Assembly (NCBI GenBank): GCA_021795795.1
Contig: JAJYPA010000499.1
Location: 1-6,079 of the forward strand
Direction: 5' to 3'
From: Pseudomonadota bacterium
GTDB taxonomy: Bacteria; Pseudomonadota; Gammaproteobacteria; Halothiobacillales; Halothiobacillaceae
Length of the DNA: 6,079 nucleotides
Positions 1 to 4,169 of the stretch are shown here, piece after piece. Every line of letters begins with the position of its first letter. The first letter of the stretch is position 1. The notes under the pieces are model-generated. The model was not told where the DNA came from and made no database searches. It saw only the letters and a list, made by a program, of their open reading frames with translations. Made by a program: the position numbers and the translations under genes.

Positions 1-445
1 AGACCGTGACGGTCTTGATGGCGCCTGCGATCTCCCGGTGGACCACGGCCTTCACCCAGCCGACCTTGGGGAGAAAGACCTTATTGCCCTCGACCTTCAC
101 CCGCTGGGGATAGGCGTAAGACTGACGCGGCGCATGCTTTTTCTTGAACTTGGGAAAGCCGGCGCGATGGGCGAAGAAATTGGCATAGGCCCGATCGAGA
201 TGACGCAGCGTCATCTGGAGGGCCTGGGAGTCGGCCTCCTTCAGCCAGGGAGTGTCTCTGGCCTTCCACACCGGCAGCATGGTGATGAGGGTATGGATCG
301 AAAGAGACTCGCGCCGCTCCCTCCACGCCACCTTCTTCACATCCAGGGCCTTGTTCCACACGAAGCGCACACACCCCAATTGCCGGGCGATGAGGTCTTG
401 CTGCGCGGCATTAGGATAGAGGCGAATTTTGGTGGCGCGGAACAT
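1..445 (-). CDS. tnpB: TnpB (OrfB) of an IS200/IS605-family element, N-terminal part, cut by window edge
   Basis: The ATG is at 445-443 and 148 codons are readable before the sequence runs off the left edge. Seen: the N-terminus MFRATKIRLYPNAAQQDLIA followed by CVRFVWNKALD is the typical OrfB_IS605 helix-turn-helix opening. FFAHRAGFPKFKKK near residues 90-103 and KVGWVKAVVHREI near 128-140 are the usual conserved TnpB blocks. Known for the family: TnpB proteins of about 370-400 residues are RNA-guided RuvC-type DNA nucleases, ancestral to Cas12, that use an omega RNA made from the transposon right end. The RuvC catalytic residues, the zinc finger and the right end all lie outside the window, so activity cannot be judged. 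No tnpA lies upstream, because the transposon end comes directly before the gene. This suggests a tnpB-only (IS1341-like) element, although a tnpA beyond the left edge is not excluded. Confidence 0.93.
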   Translation of the reverse strand, partial: MFRATKIRLYPNAAQQDLIARQLGCVRFVWNKALDVKKVAWRERRESLSIHTLITMLPVWKARDTPWLKEADSQALQMTLRHLDRAYANFFAHRAGFPKFKKKHAPRQSYAYPQRVKVEGNKVFLPKVGWVKAVVHREIAGAIKTVTV

Positions 446-477
446 ACCGACAGTATAGTCAATATTACGCCTTATAT

Positions 478-497
478 CCCCGCCCTCAACGGCGGGG
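478..497 (-). repeat. Subterminal hairpin of the IS605-type left end
   Basis: A perfect 7-bp GC-only stem (CCCCGCC at 478-484 with GGCGGGG at 491-497) closes a 6-nt loop. On the minus strand it sits 17 nt inside the inferred left end and about 33 nt upstream of the tnpB start. In IS200/IS605 elements such imperfect-palindrome hairpins are the structures recognised by TnpA on single-stranded DNA. The minus-strand sequence GTAAAA lies immediately 5' of the stem and is complementary to the flanking target TTTTAC, which recalls the guide/cleavage-site pairing described for IS608. Confidence 0.7.
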
Positions 498-513
498 TTT
501 TACGGCGCTTCAT

Positions 514-660
514 GGTAAAACCCAGGACCCGATGCCCCAGCCCCCAGCGCACGATCCACTCGACCGAGCGATAGACCTGGTCCCAGGAGGTACGAAACTG
601 CCGGGAGACATCGAGCCACGAGAGTTACCGTGCCCAGGTTGCGAGGAATTGAGGGTAAGC
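514..660 (-). pseudogene. Remnant of an ISL3-family transposase (DNA-binding/HTH segment), interrupted by the TnpB element
   Basis: On the minus strand, one frame from 660 to 514 reads AYPQFLATWAR, a stop (TAA at 627-625), then LSWLDVSRQFRTSWDQVYRS and VEWIVRWGLGHRVLGFT. The pattern FLA.WAR.LSW..V...F.TSW..V...V...V.WGL.HR is characteristic of the helix-turn-helix region of ISL3-family transposases, just before their catalytic DDE domain. The similarity breaks off at 514, where the IS605-type left end begins, so the catalytic part would lie beyond the inserted element or is lost. The in-frame stop and the lack of an identifiable N-terminal zinc-finger part upstream of 660 show the copy was already defective. 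It codes for nothing functional. Confidence 0.75.
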
Positions 661-843
661 CACTGATCTCGACAGCTGCGGGCCGCACCCTGATCGCGGT
701 ACTCCCGGCGGATCTCACCGATCCTGTGACGATCGCCCGGTGGGAGGACGCCCTGCGTCATATCACGGAGGGCTGAGAAAGCCTCTGCAGTAGCCCCTTG
801 GTGACAGCTTAATGACTGGACTGCTGACGGCTGCGCATGCTGG
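661..843. other. Gene-poor gap between the ISL3 remnant and the promoter at 844
   Basis: No supported gene. A plus-strand open frame ending at a TGA at 774-776 reads TLIAVLPADLTDPVTIARWE and then DALRHITEG. It has coding-like codons, but no start can be separated from the antisense of the ISL3 remnant and I do not recognise the protein. It may be the tail of a displaced gene. The minus strand may hold further unrecognisable transposase sequence. Confidence 0.4.
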
Positions 844-849
844 TATAAT
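841..849 (+). promoter_or_regulatory. Extended -10 promoter element (TGGTATAAT)
   Basis: A consensus TATAAT at 844-849 is preceded by TGG, giving a perfect extended -10 (TGnTATAAT). No good -35 exists at 16-18 bp, which is tolerated by extended -10 promoters. Transcription would start near 856 and run into the hairpin at 873-890 and then the small-protein/nucleotidyltransferase unit. The call rests on consensus match only. Confidence 0.5.
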
Positions 850-872
850 GCACGCAAGGATCGTGCCCATTG

Positions 873-890
873 ATCGGCCACGCGGCCGAT
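873..890 (+). promoter_or_regulatory. Hairpin in the predicted 5' leader
   Basis: A perfect 7-bp stem (ATCGGCC at 873-879 with GGCCGAT at 884-890) encloses the tetraloop ACGC. It starts about 17 nt after the predicted transcription start and ends 8 nt before an AAGGA Shine-Dalgarno-like site at 898-902. No U-run follows, so it is not a terminator. An mRNA-stabilising element or a protein-binding operator for the downstream unit is possible. Confidence 0.4.
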
Positions 891-910
891 AATGAATAAG
901 GATATTATCC

Positions 911-940
911 ATGGTCCATAATACGCTATGCGCAAAATGA
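911..940 (+). CDS. Possible 9-residue leader peptide (MVHNTLCAK)
   Basis: ATG at 911 follows AAGGA (898-902) with an 8-nt spacer, the best ribosome-binding site in this region. The frame closes after nine codons at TGA 938-940, which overlaps the ATG at 937-939 of the next, longer frame as ATGA. This is the geometry of translational coupling. It may be a real upstream ORF controlling the next gene, or the original start of that gene separated from it by an indel. No expression or conservation evidence is available. Confidence 0.25.
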   Translation: MVHNTLCAK

Positions 941-1254
941 GTGACGCGATAATGAGGACGAGACCACTCATTGCCCCCCGCCGCGTGAAGGGTCCCCAAA
1001 ATGAAGGCTACGACCCTGTCGACCAGCAACCGCTACAGAGGACTGTGGGCCGTCGGCAATCACCTGCGCTCAACGAGAGCGGCAAAGGACCCAGCGCATC
1101 GCTTCAGGCGCTTCTCCTCGAGCTGGGCGCCACGCGCACGCGAGTCCCGAAAGGGGTCTTTCGTTATGCCACCCACGAAGAGGCGAACAGGGACCAGGAG
1201 CGATGGCGTGCCGCCGCGGTCGTGGCGCGCCAATCCCGGCCCGAATCCTCATGA
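928..1254 (+). CDS. Small hypothetical protein paired with a nucleotidyltransferase (antitoxin-like partner)
   Basis: The C-terminal half from about residue 58 reads SLQALLLELGATRTRVPKGV and FRYATHEEANRDQERW. The pattern LPKGVFRF.(S/T)HEEAN is one I recall from small proteins encoded directly upstream of AbiEii/DUF6036-type nucleotidyltransferases; that link is from memory and not tested. The TGA at 1252-1254 overlaps the next gene's ATG at 1251 by four bases, so the two are translationally coupled. The start is uncertain. ATG 928 has no good Shine-Dalgarno. ATG 937 could be coupled to a leader ORF at 911-940. ATG 1001 has a good AAGGG site but is in another frame, so the N-terminal half may carry an indel. 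The residues before about 55 look like low-quality coding sequence. Biochemical role unknown. Confidence 0.5.
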   Translation: MRKMSDAIMRTRPLIAPRRVKGPQNEGYDPVDQQPLQRTVGRRQSPALNESGKGPSASLQALLLELGATRTRVPKGVFRYATHEEANRDQERWRAAAVVARQSRPESS

Positions 1255-1780
1255 CAGAAGAATATACCCGGGCGGCCACGTGGCAGGATGTTATTCGGGT
1301 TGCCCGTTACCTGAACGAGGCGGGTGCCGTTTACATGCTGGTGGGCGGGTACGCCCTGATCGCGCAAGGGCTCAATAGGACATCGGAGGGTATTGATATT
1401 CTTGTGCGCCCGGATGCGGATAACGCCAATCGGTGGATTGTGGCGCTGTCACGTCTCCCGGATGGGGCCGCACGGGAACTGGCGGGTGAAACGGACTTAC
1501 TAGAGCGCGATATTCATTACGGCATCCGCATTAACGACGAAATTACGGTTGATGTGCTGGGGTCTGTTTGCGTCTGACATGGGATGACCTCAAGGCCTAC
1601 CGTACGTCACTGACTGTCGACGATGTGACGATTCCTACCCTCAATCTGGAAGGCTTATTGCTGACAAAACAGGGGGTGCGGCCCAAAGATCGAATGGACG
1701 CCGCTATCTTACAGCGTGCTCTTGAGGTTTTGCGAGCCACTGCCAAACCAGGCACGGAATCCAAGCCGCCGAAACCATAA
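1251..1780 (+). pseudogene. DUF6036/AbiEii-like nucleotidyltransferase, frameshifted and missing a catalytic Asp
   Basis: Frame 1 (1251-1577) encodes 108 residues, with GAVYMLVGGYALIAQG near 25-40, then LNRTSEGIDILV, then ITVDVLGSVC near 98-107. It meets a TGA at 1575-1577. Homology continues in another frame from 1574 as LTWDDLKAYRTSLTVDD, then LNLEGLLLTKQGVRPKDRMD, to a TAA at 1778-1780. Restoring one base at 1572/1573 (TGC GnT CTG) joins both parts into a protein of about 176 residues, a normal length. The fold is the minimal nucleotidyltransferase: GG motif, then DxD, then a third acidic residue. Here the family's (E)DIDIL is EGIDIL: residue 47 is Gly (GGT at 1389-1391) where the first metal-binding Asp is expected. 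Asp49 and Asp101 remain. Relatives act in MNT/AbiE-type toxin-antitoxin modules; this copy is probably inactive. A sequencing error could explain the frameshift but not the D-to-G change. Confidence 0.75.
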
Positions 1781-2290
1781 GTCGTTATCCATGACGCGGT
1801 GTGATTCGAAGTGACGCGTCCGCTTCATTTTCCGCCTCCGAGATTCCTCGGCGAATTTCCCTAAAGAACGGCTTCTGGTCAACAGTGACGGATGCGTTTG
1901 GGCAAGCCAGCTCAACCAAGATGTCCAGCGCATCGCGGACGAATCTTTGGTGCAGCGTCGTGGGGGCTGGTGACTGCGCGTGATCGGTAAGGGCAGCGCT
2001 TTGCCCGGAGAGGCCCCCGTGAGCGATGGTCTTCTGGCCGATCTGGGGCAGTATATATTGTGGCCTGCGCCTTGGCCCACCTCTACCTCGTCCGCAAACG
2101 CCTGCTGCGACCTTCTCGGGCGTAATCTGCCCGGAATTCGGGCTCCGGGCCACAAAAGGTCTCTCGAACAGCCCAGAGAAGCCCGATTGGGGCGCGGGGC
2201 GGCGTGTTTTGGCTTATCCATCCCGCCAGAACCCCGCTTCGCGGCCTTGCGCTTGTCGAAATGGGGGGTTAGATCAGATATTTCCTAAAT
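1781..2290. other. About 500 bp with no recognisable gene
   Basis: Both strands carry overlapping open frames but none that I recognise. GC content resembles the left flank, so this is probably eroded coding sequence. The best candidate is the minus-strand frame annotated separately (1785-2153). No tRNA-like cloverleaf, CRISPR-like repeat or terminal inverted repeat was found by eye. Confidence 0.4.
1785..2153 (-). CDS. Doubtful hypothetical protein
   Basis: This minus-strand frame is open from about 2213 to a TAA at 1787-1785, with the first usable start a GTG at 2153. The C-terminal part (TLHQRFVRDALDILVELA, then PFFREIRRGISEAENEADA) has coding-like third positions and amphipathic helix character. 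The N-terminal part (GRGRGGPRRRPQYILPQIGQ) looks like frame-shadow composition. No Shine-Dalgarno precedes the GTG. I do not recognise a family. It could be the tail of a decayed gene facing the nucleotidyltransferase remnant. Confidence 0.2.
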   Translation of the reverse strand: MARSPNSGQITPEKVAAGVCGRGRGGPRRRPQYILPQIGQKTIAHGGLSGQSAALTDHAQSPAPTTLHQRFVRDALDILVELACPNASVTVDQKPFFREIRRGISEAENEADASLRITPRHG

Positions 2291-2301
2291 CAGAGGTGCC
2301 A

Positions 2302-2366
2302 TAGGAACGCTCCTAAGTTATCTGGGGCGCTATGTACCATATCCGGGACTCGGATGTTTATTATTT
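2302..2366 (+). terminator. Two small hairpins followed by a T-rich stretch
   Basis: TAGGA (2302-2306) pairs with TCCTA (2311-2315) over a 4-nt loop. ATCCG (2341-2345) pairs with CGGAT (2351-2355) over GGACT, followed by GTTTATTATTTT on the plus strand. The second could terminate plus-strand transcripts or, more weakly, mark the end of the minus-strand membrane-protein ORF that stops at 2361. The stems are short (5 bp), so this is weak evidence. The pair also lies at the transition into AT-rich DNA. Confidence 0.25.
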
Positions 2367-2675
2367 TGGATACCGTCTATGAAGTTTTCTTAACGTCATA
2401 AAAGCTGCAACCGTCATCATAACTGGAGCTATCGCGGTAAAAGCCGTAAACCGCTTATGGAACTCCAATAATACAAAGGAGAGATAGACAAAGCTGATGT
2501 TCACTATGGTATAGAACACAGTAAGGGATATCCGAAAACGCTGCTCATCGGCCCATTTCCTCCCCCATCGACGATACATCCAAATGCCTATAGCGACACC
2601 GACACCGACAGCCAAAATATTAGTAGCCAAGCCAGCTGCAACCGTATGTTCTAGCACCCACGATGACACCGTCAT
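2361..2675 (-). CDS. Small hypothetical membrane protein (3 predicted TM segments)
   Basis: This 104-residue frame starts with ATG 2675-2673, preceded by a strong purine tract AAGGGGGGG ending 2 nt before the start (core AAGG about 7 nt away), which decides this start. Hydrophobic segments lie at about residues 12-33 (AAGLATNILAVGVGVAIGIW), 50-70 (SLTVFYTIVNISFVYLSFVL) and 77-95 (FTAIAPVMMTVAAFM). Positively charged loops (MYRRWGRKWADEQRFR and the C-terminal LRKLHRRYPK) suggest topology by the positive-inside rule. No family is recognised. It lies in the AT-rich island, in the same direction as the eamA gene but far downstream, so co-transcription is uncertain. Codon usage is more AT-rich than that of the flanking genes, suggesting transfer. 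Confidence 0.5.
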   Translation of the reverse strand: MTVSSWVLEHTVAAGLATNILAVGVGVAIGIWMYRRWGRKWADEQRFRISLTVFYTIVNISFVYLSFVLLEFHKRFTAFTAIAPVMMTVAAFMTLRKLHRRYPK

Positions 2676-2957
2676 GACCCCCCCTTAAGACGGCCTGTAG
2701 CCGCCTTACTAGTTGGCTAATATAAATTTTATCTAGTTTCGTGAACCTCACTTGGAATTTATCTACAAAGGTGCCTGCAAAACGATAGACAAACACGGTG
2801 ACATTTGTTTGTACACATACCATTCCATTTACATGGTGTTAATATTGTGACGATAATGATCGGATTTTTATATCTCATTTGCATTAAGGCATTCCGCATA
2901 GCCGGTATCGCCACAATTATACATGGTATTAGTCATGACGCATGTCCCCTTGGAGGG
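2676..2957. other. AT-rich spacer between two small membrane-protein ORFs
   Basis: Two short minus-strand frames are present. One starts at 2823 (67 codons, to 2620) but overlaps the start of the 104-residue ORF and lacks a Shine-Dalgarno. The other is the 22-codon frame annotated at 2868-2936. A TATAAT-like minus-strand hexamer (ATTATA at 2917-2922 on the plus strand) lacks a convincing -35. The 8-bp palindrome GTCATGAC occurs at 2671-2678 and again at 2932-2939 (GTCATGAC), in both places overlapping a minus-strand ATG preceded by AAGGGG, so the two gene starts resemble each other. Confidence 0.3.
2868..2936 (-). CDS. Possible 22-residue small protein
   Basis: ATG 2936-2934 is preceded on the minus strand by AAGGGGA with an 8-nt spacer, a good ribosome-binding site. 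The frame encodes MTNTMYNCGDTGYAECLNAN plus EI, then TAA at 2870-2868. It has two cysteines and no membrane segment. It begins 21 nt after the stop of the 61-residue ORF. Chance is quite possible for a frame this short. The main support is the Shine-Dalgarno and the similarity of its start context to that of the 104-residue ORF. Confidence 0.15.
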   Translation of the reverse strand: MTNTMYNCGDTGYAECLNANEI

Positions 2958-3143
2958 TTAGTGCAGGTTCCGTTCGGCTTTGAATTCGACTTTTGGCCAC
3001 AGTTGCGGGAGCGCGAGTAACGCAGCAGTTATATTAATTCCATTAGCAACATTTCCCAGAATTGTGGCAAAACGATCCTCAAAAATGTCCCTTAAAGTAT
3101 CTACTATGGATGTGATAAAAAATAGGATTAGAGCGATGTCCAA
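2958..3143 (-). CDS. Small hypothetical membrane protein (or C-terminal remnant)
   Basis: This 61-residue frame uses TTG at 3143-3141; a TAG lies only four codons upstream, so the start cannot move much. The N-terminal segment MDIALILFFITSIVDTL is strongly hydrophobic. After a charged stretch (RDIFEDRFA) a second hydrophobic segment (NVANGINITAALLALPQL) is followed by a polar tail (WPKVEFKAERN). This looks like a small two-helix membrane protein of unknown family. It starts 12 nt after the eamA stop on the same strand, so it may be the next gene of that transcript. No good Shine-Dalgarno lies at the right distance; GGAG is about 22 nt upstream. The TTG start and missing site leave open that it is the truncated end of a longer gene. 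Confidence 0.4.
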   Translation of the reverse strand: MDIALILFFITSIVDTLRDIFEDRFATILGNVANGINITAALLALPQLWPKVEFKAERNLH

Positions 3144-3155
3144 TATATTGGAGTA

Positions 3156-4073
3156 CTATTGCTCCTCAAAATTGGTGGCAGTAGCCCTCAACAGTGACCC
3201 ATTCGTGATTACCGCAGTTTGCATGCGATTAATAAGCCAGATCGCAGCGACAATCAGCACTGTACCGATCACGACGTCGACACCAATTGGTTGATTGAGA
3301 AGCCCCCATCCCGTAACCACACCAAAGACTGGGGCAAGGAAGAGATAGGCGCTTGCGCGTGCGGGATCCTCATGATGCAGAACATAAAACCAAGCGCCGA
3401 ATTGAACGATTGAGGCCATGACAACCAGCCATACAAGGATGATGATCGAGGCTGGTGTGATTTGAAAATGAGGGCCCTCAAGTAGTGCGCCAAGCCCTAT
3501 CAAGAAGACCCCACCCACCAGCATCTGGTAGGCCGTCATCACCCACGAATCGATCAATGGGCCCCAGCGCTTCAGGAGTAGGGTCGCAACAGCCCAAAAC
3601 ACCGCGCTCGCCAGGCCGTACACTACCCCAATGTGCAGGTGCCATGCGTCGCTAGTGGCGATACCGACCGCTACTGCAACTCCAGCTAATCCCAGTGCAG
3701 CACCGATCCACTGCACTGCACGATAACGCGTGCCTAGAAAAAACGCACTGAAGACAACAACTAGCATAGGATTGGCGAATGTAAGGATTGCCGACTCACC
3801 TGCCGGGATTGTTTGAAGGCTTAAGAAGATCGCCCCCATAACTCCGGTCGTCTGGAGTAGGCCAATCGCGATCACCCGGGCCCATAATCGCCAGTCATGT
3901 GGATGGGGGCGCTGACGGATACCGAAGGCAAGAATTAACCCCGCCAAGCTAAAGCGCAACCCTGCAAGAAAGAGTGGCGGGGCATAGCGAATGCCCATCT
4001 GAACCACCGCAAAAGACGACCCCATGAGGCTAGTCGCAAGCACTAACAGCAACAGCGTTTTCCGGTGAGCCAT
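3156..4073 (-). CDS. EamA-family (DMT superfamily) inner-membrane transporter
   Basis: The 305-residue protein has ten hydrophobic segments, at about residues 6-25, 32-51, 65-86, 92-112, 120-139, 147-166, 175-197, 207-230, 243-260 and 266-283. This is the 5+5 duplicated EamA layout of the drug/metabolite transporter superfamily. Typical signatures are seen: WGSSF-like MGSSFAVVQMGIRYAPP and LRFSLAG in repeat 1, and AGESAILTFANPMLVVVFSA, the conserved segment between TM3 and TM4. The second repeat carries YGLASAVFWAVATLLLKRWG and ASAYLFLAPVFGVV. Members export amino acids, metabolites or drugs; the substrate cannot be told from sequence. ATG 4073 has AGGGA 7 nt upstream. It is divergent from a LysR-type regulator gene 96 bp away, which probably controls it. 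The length is normal and the gene looks intact. Confidence 0.92.
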   Translation of the reverse strand: MAHRKTLLLLVLATSLMGSSFAVVQMGIRYAPPLFLAGLRFSLAGLILAFGIRQRPHPHDWRLWARVIAIGLLQTTGVMGAIFLSLQTIPAGESAILTFANPMLVVVFSAFFLGTRYRAVQWIGAALGLAGVAVAVGIATSDAWHLHIGVVYGLASAVFWAVATLLLKRWGPLIDSWVMTAYQMLVGGVFLIGLGALLEGPHFQITPASIIILVWLVVMASIVQFGAWFYVLHHEDPARASAYLFLAPVFGVVTGWGLLNQPIGVDVVIGTVLIVAAIWLINRMQTAVITNGSLLRATATNFEEQ

Positions 4074-4140
4074 ATACCATTCCCTGCTTCAAATTTGACC
4101 CACTTTAGCGGCCCCGGATGTTCCTGTACAATGAATTATT

Positions 4141-4154
4141 AAGAACATATTCTT
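4141..4154. promoter_or_regulatory. Palindrome in the eamA/lysR intergenic region, possible LysR-type operator
   Basis: AAGAA (4141-4145) and TTCTT (4150-4154) form a perfect inverted repeat around CATA. It extends imperfectly on both sides (TTATTAAGAA against TTCTTCTTATAA). LysR-type regulators bind interrupted palindromes of the T-N11-A type in the gap between their own gene and the divergent target. The site ends 15 bp before the lysR ATG and just after a TACAAT hexamer at 4127-4132 (weak -35 TTTAGC at 4104-4109), a position suited to autorepression. Binding is inferred, not shown. Confidence 0.4.
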
Positions 4155-4169
4155 CTTATAAGGTGAATT

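Larger units (their letters stand above)
1..514 (-). mobile_element. IS200/IS605-group (tnpB-only, IS1341-like) element, left end and partial body
   Basis: The element reads leftward. Its left end is placed at 514, because the ISL3-transposase homology of the flanking DNA stops there and the adjoining flank on the minus strand is TTAC (518-515). TTAC-type tetra/pentanucleotides are the known insertion targets of IS605/IS608-type elements, which insert 3' of the target and leave no inverted repeats or target duplication. About 69 bp lie between this end and the tnpB ATG, including a GC-rich hairpin. The exact end is inferred from the junction; the right end is outside the window. Confidence 0.7.

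Noticed and set aside
38..574. Long plus-strand open frame of 178 codons over the left end
   Set aside because: It is antisense to the clearly homologous tnpB frame and the ISL3 remnant; its composition is that of a shadow frame.
510..971. Minus-strand 153-codon frame with a hydrophobic N-terminus
   Set aside because: It runs in a different frame from the ISL3 homology at 514-660 and contains no recognisable protein pattern; the hydrophobic start falls in the antisense of the leader region.
1001..1378. Plus-strand frame starting at ATG 1001 as a gene in its own right
   Set aside because: Most of it overlaps, out of frame, the better supported HEEAN and nucleotidyltransferase frames. Only its first 30 or so codons and its Shine-Dalgarno deserve note as a possible alternative start before an indel.
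1560..1580. Programmed ribosomal frameshift in the nucleotidyltransferase
   Set aside because: No slippery heptamer or downstream pseudoknot is evident at TGC GTC TGA. A one-base deletion is the simpler explanation, especially with the lost catalytic Asp.
2620..2823. Minus-strand 67-codon frame beginning MVCVQTNVTVFVYRF
   Set aside because: No ribosome-binding site, and it overlaps the start of the 104-residue ORF, which has a strong one. Could be a relic but not supportable.
2805..3294. Plus-strand frames at 2805-3020 and 2980-3294
   Set aside because: They are antisense to the minus-strand small ORFs and the eamA 3' end and lack start signals.
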